Origin: Aspidiotus rigidus
Lineage: Eukaryota > Arthropoda > Insecta > Hemiptera > Diaspididae
Length of the DNA: 64,000 bases
Reading direction: 5' to 3'
NCBI GenBank assembly: GCA_035079385.1
Contig: JAVHKY010000003.1
Location: 12,937,501 to 13,001,500, forward strand
In this document: one piece after another, positions 10,029 through 21,552 of the stretch
How the letters are laid out: each line of letters opens with the position of its first letter
Position numbering within the stretch: the first letter of the stretch is position 1
The notes under the pieces: model-generated
What the model was told of the DNA's origin: nothing
The model's input: the letters and a program-made list of their open reading frames with translations, nothing else
Database searches by the model: none
Position numbers and translations under genes: made by a program

Positions 10029-12052
10029 TACCCGAATCCGTTTCCCCGAATGACGAAATCTCGAATGAAGAAATTCCCGAATATTTATTTCCCCGAACTA
10101 CGTGTTCCCGAACGTCAAAATCCTGAATTTCAATAATCCCGAATTCACCCGAATCCCGAACAAACAACGAATGACAACTTACGGGAAAAATTGTTTATTC
10201 TCAGATTATTATGTACAGCGGATATTATGAGCAATGTTACGGAGGTATCCGATGATGTCATCAGCATTTTTGTAGGTTAGGTAATTAGCAGCAATGCCCA
10301 TTATTCTATCTTGTAATTCAATCCATTTTTTCCTGGGCACGACTTTCACACGCTTGCCCAGTGCCAGTTCCGCCACACACGTTTCTACGAAAGATTGTTC
10401 CTTTTGAAACTCCGTGATTGCAGCAAATAGGTCGGGGTGATGTTTCGCGATACAATTATGCGAAAACGGTTGTGCCACCCTTCACTATTGTTATTCGTTC
10501 TTGAAGTCTTGTTTACTGCGGCTGCATATTGGTTCCACAGCATCGGTTCGTACCGTGGACGTACAGCACGACGTCTACCTCGTCGAGGTTTACCCATCAC
10601 ATATGTCTCCCCAAAGTAATCAATGATCGGTAACAAGTCGTGGGGACACTCATTTCGCAGTAGATCGTATGCAGTTTGGACATCGGGGACGGGTACGTAC
10701 GCTAAAGCTAAGATCATATGAGAAAATTGTTTGAATGTACGATCAAGAGGATTGTTGTATTGTACTGCAAGCCCTTTCTCTTGGATTCTTCTGTAGAGCG
10801 ATTGTCCAAGATGAAAACTGCATGGGGTTACTGAAACTCCGGGAAACACTTTTCTGCTGGCATTTATGATGCCGAACTCGAAGTCCGTGATGAGTGTCGT
10901 TGGTATGCACGCGTCGATCCGGAACCGTTGTACCGCACTCTTCACCGCTTGCAACACTTCGGTGTACAGCATTTCCTGCTTTCCGGGCAGTAGCGCGAAT
11001 ACCATTAGTAGGGCCACACCTTCGCCGATTGGAATATTTCTTTGCACCAACCCTAATACGGTAAATATCTGCACAAAAATGGTTGGCGCTGTGCGAAACG
11101 TTCCATCTAAATACCATGTCGGGCTGTTGCAAAGAAGTTCCACGTTCCTTCGTGTCGCAAAAACTAGAACGCGATTGCTACGATCATCTTCAAATTCGAC
11201 TTCAAAGTCGTCTTCCTCATCTACTTCTTCTTCAGGTCCAGAGTCGTGTAACAAAAACCTTTCACCAGCTAATGTGTCCTCGTATTGCCTGGGTAGCTCA
11301 GTAAGGTCACGAAGCTTCTTGGGGTTGGCTGGCATTTCAGCCCTCCGGGTCCGACAAATTGTCCTCACCAACGCTGCCTGCTCCGGTAACTCACTCAGTA
11401 CCGCTGGCCCGACACTCGTGATTGCATCACGCAGTATGACAGACGGCGCCCGTTCAGGGTGAGCGAGGGCCTCAGCCTTAACGTTCTGCGTTAATTCCTC
11501 TGCTTCCTGTTCTTCGCGATTAGGCGCGTGGGTATGAGGTGAATCGCTTGGCCCTTTGAAGACTTGTACAACTCCAGTTGCGGTCGGCTCTGTTGTAACA
11601 GCACGGGCTTTACAGTGGCCCACTCTTACATTCTTGCAATCCCAGTATACTCTTGACTTGTGGACTTTTGAACGGACGTATACGAAACCTGCTAAATGCA
11701 GTTTACCGGCTACTATTTTCCCTTCCATTGTTACCGCTGCAACTTTTTGGACGTAAGTGAGACATACAACGCCGTGCACTTACCTCCACTCTTCGCTTTC
11801 ATTTCCATGGAAGCGATATTTCCTTTTCGCTCAGCATCAAGACACCAAACGTTTCGACAGGCCGTATTTCACGGACTACTGACTCAATACATCACGGAAT
11901 ATTAACTCAATAACAACTTCAGATATTCGGGAATTTTTACATTCGGACACTTTGTCATTCGGGGAAACATGTCTTCGGGAAAAACGTTTTCGGGGATTTT
12001 GATATTCGGGGTGTTGTCGTTCGGGAAAATTCATTCGGGAAAACGTCGGGTA
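10029..12052 (-). mobile_element. MULE DNA transposon with CCCGAAT-rich ends
   Basis: The ends carry clustered copies of CCCGAA / TTCGGG: about ten in 10029-10170 and about ten in 11930-12052, in inverted orientation. The outermost parts align imperfectly as TACCCGA..CGTTT..CCCGAATGA, i.e. degenerate inverted ends. Between them is the transposase gene on the - strand. Such subterminal arrays plausibly serve as transposase binding sites (inference). A 9-bp target duplication, usual for MULEs, was not found at these borders. Confidence 0.75.
10209..11779 (-). pseudogene. MULE transposase with FLYWCH zinc finger, frameshifted
   Basis: The main frame (11779-10385, up to 464 residues) has an N-terminal FLYWCH-type finger: YWDCKN (residues 45-50), C56, then HTH at 82-84. 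An acidic stretch (EEEVDEEDDFEVEFEDD, about 183-199) follows, then a MULE-type DDE domain: YLDGTF (D225), ITDFEFG (D299), a CSFH pair (C320, H323) and NNNSEGWHNRF (E433), which is the usual third catalytic position in this group. Right after E433 the frame shifts; the C-terminal tail (KHHPDLFAAITEFQKEQ to the stop) continues in another frame to 10209. An in-frame ATG at codon 18 (MEGKIVAGK) may be the real start. One frameshift in an otherwise intact gene implies recent inactivation, or a sequencing error. Confidence 0.85.
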
Positions 12053-12161
12053 ACCCTTTTCAATTGGATTCACGTATTTCATGACAGTTTTGACAAATTT
12101 TCAATTGCAATTCTTGGGCGCATGTATCCAAGGTTGGGGATATGTGGAGGGAGGTCTATTA

Positions 12162-12791
12162 AGGTGAGCAAAAAATAAGAAGTCAAGTATAGCAATCTAT
12201 TTTGCCTGAAGTACAACCCTATGTACAAACCTTATTCCAGTGCTAAGGTTTGTACTAAGGTTGTACAATCAAGTTATATTGTCCGCAATTGTATTACAAA
12301 TGCTATCAAGTATTTCACTGGATGGCATTTCATACCAATTTGGACGATATAACTCAACTGTACCAACCGTGTACAAACCTTACTACTTCACTTACACTTA
12401 GAAAATGGTTATTTAACCGAAAGCGCTCGCGGCTGCTTATTTTGGTTGGTTTCCTTTGCAAAACGCTACTCTTTCAAGTACAACTCTTTTAGAACCACTT
12501 GCACAAACTTCTTAATCTCCTGGTTGAAGTGACTTAAACTTTGTTCAGATGTACAAACCGACATGGTCCTAGTTCAACTGGCATATTACTAGCTAAACCA
12601 GGTTTAACTTGATTGCCCAATTTCGACCAGTCAACATAAACCCGTAGTCAGCTTTTTGAACTCGATTTAATTTATGGTACAAGCGTCCCTCAATATATCT
12701 TTGCCCTGACTAATGAGGTAAGGTTTGTACGTAAGGTTGTACTTTTGACAAAAATGATTACTATACCCAGCTTTTTACTTTTTTCGCACCT
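12162..12791. mobile_element. Inverted-repeat element carrying AAGGTTTGTAC motifs
   Basis: The left arm 12162-12235 (GGTGAGCAAAAAATAAGAAG, GTATAGCAATC, TACAAACCTTA) is found inverted at 12713-12791 (TAAGGTTTGTAC, ATACCCAGC, GCACCT). The ~480-bp interior contains further TACAAACCTTA / TAAGGTTTGTAC words and no coding frame. It is likely a MITE-like family, and the other GTATAGCAATC copies may be solo ends of it. Confidence 0.6.
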
Positions 12792-14400
12792 CAGTGGATC
12801 TGCCTCAATCTGTCCCAATATATTGACTAGTCCCGGCCATATCTTTGACATGAATCTGATCTGCTAAAAGATTTCTCATACTGTTGTTATTCCAAAAGTT
12901 TTCTGGTGACGTATAGGCAAGACCTTGTCAGGCATACAACATCAGTTTTGATGAAATTCTGCGCGATCTAACTGGTTTGTACAACCTTAGTACAAACCTG
13001 ACTAATGAGGTAAGGTTTGTACCTACATATAGTCATCTTTGATATTTGTGGTACCTATTATATCCTGATATTTTGATGCGAGAAAAAATGAAAAGTACCG
13101 AGCCAAATAAATGTTCCTACTTTATCTTCTGGTATTCCATTTTTTCCCCGGCTTATATTCCTTTTCAGTGCTTTAAGGTAAGATCATAGGTATGTGACGG
13201 ATCAACTCCAGTTGTGTTATACAAAAAACAGCAATGTGAGCTCATAATTTTCGATTCCTTATTTTCGTTTTGCTATAATTTTCTGGATACTAATAAGTTA
13301 TTAGTTTAAAGCAAAGATAGGCCTAATCCCTCAGTACGCTCGCTAGTATAGTCCTTCATACTTTATCCGTATTTCAGTGCATCCGTATCGATAAATACGT
13401 CATCACCGTATGAAACTTGTAAGAGAAAGCAATGTCGCTTCGCCATTCTTTACATAACACGTCAATTAGCCTAGGTTCATTTTACATTTAATATTTACAA
13501 AATGCTCCGTCTTGTTACAGTTTATTGTGGCTTCATGTTAGGAGTCTTAAACGGTTTATCTCGGTTTCTTCCTCTACTCGTAGGAATACACAAAACAACC
13601 AACTCTATCAATCGCCTATAAGTAGCCGCCAATCATAACTGGAATAAAGTCGTGATAATTACAACGAATTAAGTATTGAGAGAGCAACATCTAAAACGAT
13701 TTTCGTCTTCCTACTTATATTCCTCAATTTCTTCGGTCATTTCAAAAGTCTAATTAATAGGTACGGCAATATTAGTAAAGAAAGCACGATAATTGATTTG
13801 ATATTATTATCAGGAAAACAATTCCGCGAGTCAGGTTGAATAATTAGGAAAAAGTAATAATATTACTCCATCTTAAAAACATATTCCATGATATCACGAA
13901 ATAATAATGCACGTCGGTCACGTTTTAAACGGGTTCAAAACAGCTCCATCCGGGAACACTGTTTGTCGAACGGTTTTCCTGTCGAACAGTTTTCCTGTCG
14001 AACGGTTTACCCAGCGCCCGGCAATCGACTAAGCAGCAAGCAGCTATAAAGCAGTCGAGTTACCATGACGGCGAGTTAGGAGGTCACGAAATCACGTCCA
14101 TGCCGGTCACGGCTTTCATATCAATGTTTTTAATCATTATCATTTCGGTGCGAAATGCGCGATCTTTTTGTCGAAGTAATGTTGAAAGTTAACTTTAGAA
14201 GTTCGATGGTGATTGCGGTGATTGCGATGAACATGACGTAACTAAAGAACTTGTCGATAACCGAATGCTTTCAAGTTGCGCGATTTGCGTTGAGTCTTGC
14301 ATGCTTTCAGAGCGACGATTATTTTTGCCCGGTTCTATCAAAGCAACATCTTTTTCTCGCGTCATGACGCTTTTTTACAGCATTCGAGCGGTCGCTAGAA
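12792..14400. other. Gene-less stretch upstream of the seven-exon gene
   Basis: A second block GACTAATGAGGTAAGGTTTGTAC lies at about 12999-13022, duplicating 12706-12731. At about 13968-14010 there is a short tandem repeat: GTCGAACGGTTTTCCT three times with small changes. The 400 bp before the ATG at 14401 are richer in CpG than their surroundings (GTCGAAG, GCGCGATT, CTCGCGTC), fitting a promoter, but no core element can be fixed. Confidence 0.4.
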
Positions 14401-16122
14401 ATGATGGATGATCCTCAATCACGGTCTCAATTATGGGCAAAACTACGTGCTCACCAAGAATTACTCACTCTTCAAGAAGCCGATCTTGTAAATTCAAATA
14501 CATCCACCAACGGTTTGTATGCAGTCTTCGCTCTTTTCCGTAGCCATTATTTTTTCTGTCACAAATACGGTTGAATTCCAGACCCAACCATGACTGATGA
14601 TGAACCCAAGACGTTACGGGATGTCTGCTTCGAATCTTTCAAGGACGGTCCGGGCGAAGAAATTTCGAGACTCTCCGTTACAGTTGAGCAGGTACTGAAT
14701 AGTTTTGGTTGTCGAAGTCCTATCGACGAAAACAATGTTTCATCAACCTCGAAATTGAATCATTTGCCTGGTGTTCGTCCATTCTTAATTTTCAACCATA
14801 TCTTGGAAGTTTCAATTATGATGGTGAGAGAAAAACGGAATGACTCCAAGACACATTGTTATTACGTTTCCTTCAATGTAAGTGATATCTTGACCTTTCC
14901 TCCTCGACAAGAATTACCAGCTACATAATATATTTTTACTGGTTTCAGTTTCCTGAAGAAGTTCATTTGTACGAAGTGGCTAGAATAGAAATTGGTTCGA
15001 TACCCAAATTCTTAACCCAAACTCGTGATAAGATAATAGACAGTATAAAGATCAGTAATATTGTATGTGTTTTGGGTACAGTCGTAGATAAATTGTAAGT
15101 AAAATATTATACGCTACTGCCCGATTTCGATATAGTACTCTAATTCTGCGAACTTCTTCATTTTTAGTTGTTTCGAATTTATTAAAAAAGAGCAATTTCC
15201 TCGGAGAGAATTCTCGATGAGGGCTATTGAGCCGCTATTTTCGTTCCCAAAAACACCAACGAAGAAGCGGAAAAGAGAAGAGAATGATGAGAAAGGTAAG
15301 CATTTGTAAAATGGTAGTTTTTGTGTTTGATATGCCTCGCCTTTCTACGTATTCATAGAAAACAACCTCAACATTCTTTTTGAAAATGTACCCAGATTCG
15401 ATTTTCTTTTTTTTCTTCAGAGTTTCTGATGGAAGGCAATCCAATTTATGATCGCTTATTTAAATTATATGATACAATGGCAGAAAAACCTTGCGAAAGT
15501 GCACGTCTGTTTGCCATCATCCACGACCTGTTAGTCACAAACCACGCTTGTCGGATTTCTGTAGAAAATAGTCAATGGCCTGGTGGAGCCAATTATGATG
15601 CACACATTTGTGATTTGTCTTTTCCTGAAAGCTCTGTTGACAATTTACAAGACGATTTAGTAGATTGGCACGTATTTGAACTTTGTCTCCTTTCTAACCA
15701 GAAAGAATTTTACTTATTGATGAGGGTAAGTTAGGAAAATATAATTATTATGATCCTTGCATTTTTAACTGCAATTTCAATGGGTTATTCACAATTCCGT
15801 AGTACTCAGACGATGTTTCAAAAAAATGCATTAAGAAAATCGTGAAAACTTTGGTACCTTCATTTGATCCAGCAGATTCCACAAGAGACAGAGAAAGGGT
15901 AACAAATCTAAACCTGTGGCTATCAACTATTGTTGATTTTTTGTAAGCGTGTATCTTTATATAATATGTTTACATCCAAGTGTAATATAGTAATTCTTGA
16001 TGGTTCTGAGACATTTCAACCTGTATGATTTCAGTATCAGGAAAGTCATTGATGGATCTTACCGTTCTATCACTGCGTCATCTGTGTCAGGTAGTGAAGA
16101 CTCGGACAATGAGATGTCCTAA
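14401..16122 (+). CDS. Unrecognised 404-residue protein, seven exons
   Basis: Exons 14401-14512, 14582-14877, 14949-15094, 15168-15295, 15421-15725, 15803-15942 and 16035-16122 all join in phase with GT..AG introns of 69-125 bp, giving 1215 bp including TAA. The protein begins MMDDPQSRSQLWAKL. Exons 2-3 hold GVRPFLIFNHILEVSIMM then HCYYVSFNFPEEVHLYEVA. Exon 4 ends with PKTPTKKRKREENDEK, a likely nuclear localisation signal near residues 215-225. Exons 5-6 carry DRLFKLYDTMAEKP, HDLLVTNHACRI and DWHVFELCLLSNQKEFYLLM. The C-terminus is acidic and Ser-rich (SVSGSEDSDNEMS). There is no signal peptide or membrane segment. A family could not be named; a chromatin, checkpoint or other nuclear role is only an inference from the basic stretch. 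An ATG at 14590 is an alternative start if exon 1 is non-coding. Intact phases argue for a live gene. Confidence 0.8.
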
Positions 16123-19100
16123 TGAAACTATTCTTCAAGTTTATTCAATTCTTTTGTTTTTTCTGTTTTTGTTTTTTTTTTTATTTCTTTGTAGATCTTA
16201 GCTACTCAGATAAATTTTCTTTATTATGTGTTTGTAAAATTTCCTTTTTTATCGATTCTAAAATGACTAACTTGGTATTTCAAGTACTCTCAATTCATAA
16301 TGTCAACTATCCATTGCTTACAACAGTATTTACAAAATATGAAATCAAACTGTGCCCAAGAACGAGCATACTGTAATTGAGTGACCATCTGACGCACGTA
16401 ATTTGAAGGTAAAACACTCCCTGATAATGCTAATAACAGTACAAATGATACCAGAAAAAGAAAAATAAGTACTAAAGAAGAGGAACGGAATTTGTACGTG
16501 ATGAAGAATCATGGGTATACATTGGAATTACAATTCCCTAGAAAATGAATAAAAAATAAACAACAAATATGTGCAGGATGTTCATTAATTTCAAATGTCA
16601 GACAAACGCTGTTCTGCTTAGTTCATCATATATTTTGGAAAGCATGTTTGCTTCTATTATTCTTCTTGTATGCTATTGAAGTACCTGTAATCACCTTACC
16701 GTATTTGAAGTACTCAGCAGTGGCAACCGAGATTTTCTCCACGTGTAACAATTTTTTTTTTTTTGAAAAAAAGAGTGAAGAAATTTCTTATTTGCTATGT
16801 TTGTGGAGAAGTTCAGTGTGTAGTGAACTTTTTCCAGATGTTGCGATTTGCTACACGTGCTATATAAAAGGTGCCACCTCTGCGAGTACCTACATTTTGG
16901 TCAGTCTATCTGACAGCGACTTTCCCCTGTTTTGTAGGTCTTAAATAATGAGACCTTCCTAAATCAGAATGGACGGAGGATAGCAACTAGAAATATGCAT
17001 AAGAGACGCTAATACCGGATTGGACTCATCCCAGAAGAAGGGAGGAGGTGTGGATTGAAAGGAAAATAACGCCCATCTAGCAGTACAATTCAAAATGATT
17101 TTGGCACAATGAAGGCCCTAGCGCAATCCATCAATCTGCTCTTCAGTCCCAAATTCGACTTAGAAGGGAGAAGGGGGAGAGAATTACAATACAGCACAGG
17201 AATATAAGTAATTTGTGGTGAAATTATGCTACACCCTAATGAGTTATACTTTTGAACACTGAAGCATACCTGGGCTGATTGCAGGGACCGAAAACTATTG
17301 TAATTTAACTACAAAATGTGTGAATGTGTTCCACAGCTAAGAGAGCACAAAATTGGTGACCTCCCATCGTCGTTCGAACTTAATATTGACCAGTATCATT
17401 AGCAATTCCTCTTGTCTACCCATTGGAGGACGGTTCAGTTAGGTTAAATATTAAAATGCTTTGCGGAGATGATACGAGTCTAATGGTTGTGTAGATCGCA
17501 TGAATGTGTTCCGCTCTTAAGATGGAAGAGATGCGGAAAATTCTTTTACGGGAATACGATAAAGAAGGGATGTATTTTTGACATGTTGATATTCATTTCA
17601 CGGGGGTGCGAAGATAGGAGTGTGTACTTATAATGAGTTATTCTACAGCGAGAGACAAATAGACTCTACGATTATTGACATCCATGACGAAACGATCACA
17701 TTCAATTGAGATTATAGGCTAGGTCCTTAATCAAATTTTTATTTATTGTTTCCTTCCTTATGTAAACGTAAAGGTTTGTTATACATACAAACGCGATATA
17801 ATTGGAAAGAAGACTGAATGCAAAGATGGAAAACACGGGTAGCTATGGGGGCCTTCCAGGTTTTGGAGAATCATAGTCGAAGAGTACTCAACGAAAAAAG
17901 TGAAAGCGTATGACCGACTTATACTTCCACGCGACTGTGATACGTTCATAACTCGAATTTCCTCATCTTTTATTCCATATTCGTTGCTCGCTGATATTTT
18001 TTTGCTTCTTTTTTTTTCTTTCTCTTTTTTTATTTCTACCTTTCAAGATATTCGAAGAAGGGGCGAAGAAAATTACATTATTAAAACTAAAATTAAATGA
18101 GAGAGAGAATAGAAGGAAAAAAGAAAGAAAGAAAGAAAAAAAAAAAACTATTGTTCATTCGTCGACAAAGGAGAATTTTTCAAAAATGTGCACAAGGTAA
18201 CTACGGAATCTCGGCCGCAACGCGAAAAATGGATTCGGTAACGAAATTTTTATTTTTCACACGTAGATTCTCCTCTTGTTGTATTCACTCCAACTTTTTT
18301 TCCTCGCTTAATTTCTCCAACTCCACGATCTACGTTCCACCGAAGTTAATCTTGTTTTTGATTTTGCGCTTTTCTTTCACCAAGGGAGATGAAAAATTTT
18401 TTCCTATTTTTCCATTTGTGTGTGCAGTAGTGTACTGATGGAACGTAAAGTAACCCTTAATGTAGGTTTTTTTATATACAAAGGAAAAGAGAAATGAAAA
18501 AAAAAAGTTTAAATTAATCAATCTGTCTTTTTAGTTAGTAGGTACCCAGTCGATCAAGAAACATTCTTGTTAGAGGCTACTAAGTAATTTTTCCTGAGTT
18601 TATTTGAAGTTTTACCGAGTACAGTTGTTATACTTTTCAGTAATTTTCATTGATGGTCTGAAGAAGATAGCTCTTTCTCTTCTCCGTATGTATCGAGAAA
18701 AGCAAGGAATCCATTTTTCGATAATTGAAATTCATTTTTATATAGGTAAGTAAGCCTTAGTGCAAGAGAAAAAAGAACTCGCAGCCCGTCTTGTTCGTTG
18801 AGTCTCTTCCATCATTCATTAATTATGGTAATTGAGACGAGTACAAAACCAGTTTTATGAAACGAGTTTAATTACTTTTGATGATTGGTTTGGTCGAAAT
18901 CAGGTCCTTCTGACTACAGAGTCTATCGCTCAGAAATTTTCTATTACTGAAGTTTTTCCAAATATCATTTGGAAGACAGTTTTGTTTTAAGACCTTCAGC
19001 CGAATTTGAGTCCCACCCCCCTCTCTCGGAAATCTAAAGTCACCTTTAGAAATGTCCAAAGTTCATAAAGAAGATCAGAGTCTGTACCTTTCCAGGAAAT

Positions 19101-19607
19101 AAAATTTTTGTAACTATGGTGTAGCAGAAGTCGAAATTCTCCCAAGTCCTAAACTAGGTCGGAGTTCCTACCCATTGGGAAGCTGAAGTTTGTGTAAAAA
19201 AATGTCAAAGTGTTCAAAGTCTGATCGGATTACAATCTTCAAACCGATTCATCAGACAAAACTAGAACAGTACCTAATTCAGCGTTGACGATCCACAAAG
19301 AACTGAAGACCAAGCCAGCGATGAGGACTCAAAGAGAGGATCATTGAATTTTCAGCTGGTTTACATGAGAGAATATTGGAATATTGAAGGTATAATTATA
19401 AAGGAACTCTATACGATTCATTAAGCGAGTCTCAAACCAAGACCCGATTAACGAAATTGGATGTTTTGAAGGGGGACTTGTGGCTGTAGCGTTTGTACGA
19501 CACTTTTTGAAGTCCTTGAGGGTCACAGCCCATCAAACAATGGACTGTGTTATTGTGACGTCACAACTATCGATATCATGGATGAAAAGATCGATTTTGT
19601 CCATCTA
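16123..19607. other. Gene-less stretch with low-complexity tracts
   Basis: It begins with the 3' UTR of the seven-exon gene; AATAAA-like words near 16545-16560 could be its poly(A) signals. Simple tracts lie at 16155-16195 (T-rich), 16750-16790 (T/A run), 17995-18050 (T/C-rich) and 18115-18150 (GAAAG-rich). The longer frames (16648-16944, 18097-18438) match these tracts and show no protein character. No gene or complete element was recognised. Confidence 0.4.
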
Positions 19608-19819
19608 GCATTTTGCTCCCATAAGAAATACATGTGGAGCAGAGATCACTACGCTACCAATTGAATATAAAAAATGATACGGTCAAGAGATTTTTTTTAC
19701 AAGTAGCAAGAAGTTGATAAATTTGAAATATCAACTTTTCTGTAAATTTTAACATCTCATATTAAATTAATACCATGGTCATCTTTGCTCCGCATGTATT
19801 TCTTATGGGAGCAAAATGC
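19608..19819. mobile_element. 212-bp MITE-like element with 39-bp inverted ends
   Basis: Left end GCATTTTGCTCCCATAAGAA and on to 19646; the right end 19781-19819 is its reverse complement with two or three mismatches (the share around ATACATG..GGAGCA is exact). The interior has no coding potential. No certain target duplication. Confidence 0.7.
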
Positions 19820-20173
19820 CGAATGCACAAATTTTCAGCAGAATAGGTACTTCTGCCAGAAATAGCTCACTCACACTTATGCATCTTGCACTCACACTCA
19901 TGTTGCGTTATCACAAATAACACAGTCCATTCACCCATCTCAATTGTTGAATTTTTTCCAAGTCCCCACCTGATACGTATATGTACATCTCGATGATCGA
20001 AATGTACTTCTTCTGCGCGACTTCTTGAAGCTTAGTATGTGTAGTTCTATGAAGTATGTGTGGTCGTCCTTCTCCATCCTCTGCCTTCAATAGACCGGAA
20101 AGTGTGGTGCAGATGTGAGGCCATATCCTATATAATAAAGCATGCTTTGTAAACATTTCGTACGTTCTGTCAT

Positions 20174-20890
20174 CATTGGGATGTTAACCTATGTTTGGTA
20201 GCGCTAGAATCGCCTTCCTCTCTCGCCGCACTCGCTTGAATTTCTGGGTGACGATTTTACGTTCAATGTATTCGGCCATAAGAAACGAGATTTTCAATTA
20301 GTCGTAGATGACTCAATACTTCACCATTAGAATTACTTCTTTCAGTTATCGATTCTCTTGAAGTGTTTAAACGATTTATAGGATATAATTTTTTCATATT
20401 ACGAATTGTAATAATTTAAATCGTATCTGAAAATTGTAAATTCCCCATCATGAAGCATGGTACCTACGTTAAAATTATCCCCCACATGTTCGAGCATGGC
20501 TACCAACTTACGCAACTTGGGTTAACATCCCTGGGATGTTAACCCAAGTTGCGTAAGTTGGTAGCCATGCTCGAACATGTGGGGGATAATTTTAACGTAG
20601 GTACCATGCTTCATGATGGGGAATTTACAATTTTCAGATACGATTTAAATTATTACAATTCGTAATATGAAAAAATTATATCCTATAAATCGTTTAAACA
20701 CTTCAAGAGAATCGATAACTGAAAGAAGTAATTCTAATGGTGAAGTATTGAGTCATCTACGACTAATTGAAAATCTCGTTTCTTATGGCCGAATACATTG
20801 AACGTAAAATCGTCACCCAGAAATTCAAGCGAGTGCGGCGAGAGAGGAAGGCGATTCTAGCGCTACCAAACATAGGTTAACATCCCAATG
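20174..20890. repeat. Perfect 717-bp palindrome (358-bp arms, 1-bp centre)
   Basis: The left arm 20174-20531 and right arm 20533-20890 are exact reverse complements throughout by eye, around a single T at 20532. Each arm is itself bounded by GGGATGTTAACC and GGTTAACATCCC, so each looks like one copy of a small transposable element with 12-bp ends that include TTAA. The palindrome also takes in 4 bp outside these ends (CATT on the left, AATG on the right). The arms contain no coding frame. It is either a very recent inverted duplication or an assembly foldback. Confidence 0.9.
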
Positions 20891-21092
20891 CGCGGAATCC
20901 GTCGGTGCCGCCGAGGTGCGATCACTCGGTCCTACATGGCGATATCAAGGGTGCTATCAGTCGGTCATCGCCGTAGTTGATACTTTTTTCTTATTGGTCT
21001 AGAAAAGTTTTATTATCATCATCATTCTGTCATTATTATCACTCGGCTGTTTTAGTTCGAAATGGGAAGTCCGAAGAGAACAGGCGACTTAA

Positions 21093-21531
21093 GGGTATGC
21101 TCTACCTAGTCACTCACACACAGAAAATACACGTGTATTACACAAAATGGTGTGTTGCGGGTAGTGATTTTTGCCCACATATAACATATCGAATAATGTA
21201 CAAAATGATTCGGAACGTGGTGTAATTTATTCTTGAAGTTGAGGAAAATACGGCTAATTAGTTGACAGATCGCGAAATATTCTGAATGATCTCGAGGAAA
21301 CGTTTAAACTTACGTCTGAAGGGGCCATCTTCGAATCGTTGAATTCCAATTAATGAACAAAATTAGTTCGTGTGAACCAATTAGCCGTATTTTCCTAAGT
21401 TTTGTCTACGTAAATACGAAGTTTCAAGATATTTCATGCTTTATTTAATCAGTTATCTCGGGGCAAAAATCGCAACATGTGATACATATTTTGTGTGTGT
21501 CTACGTGTGAGTGACTAGGTAGAGCATACCC
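21093..21531. mobile_element. 439-bp MITE with 27-bp TIRs and TTAA target duplication (piggyBac-like)
   Basis: The ends GGGTATGCTCTACCTAGTCA (21093-) and its reverse complement (to 21531) match perfectly for 27 bp. TTAA flanks both sides (21089-21092 and 21532-21535). A paralogous copy of the host sequence near 21955-21985 reads AGAGAACTGAATTAAGAAAC, which has an unoccupied TTAA at the matching spot. Inside is a second inverted pair (AGGAAAATACGGCTAATTAG near 21241 and AATTAGCCGTATTTTCCTAA near 21381). TTAA duplication is diagnostic of piggyBac-type transposition; the assignment by TIR sequence alone is not certain. Confidence 0.8.
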
Positions 21532-21552
21532 TTAACTCAACTGAGAAACCAA

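Noticed and set aside
10866..11462. 198-residue + strand frame opposite the MULE transposase
   Set aside because: Shadow of the transposase reading frame; Ser/Thr/Arg-rich with no domain.
14401..16122. Identification of the seven-exon protein as p31comet (MAD2L1BP) or another HORMA-type protein
   Set aside because: Only a faint similarity of secondary-structure pattern; no family motif could be lined up.
16648..16944. 98-residue frame downstream of the seven-exon gene
   Set aside because: Phe/Leu/Ser-rich, spans a T run, no splice link or family.
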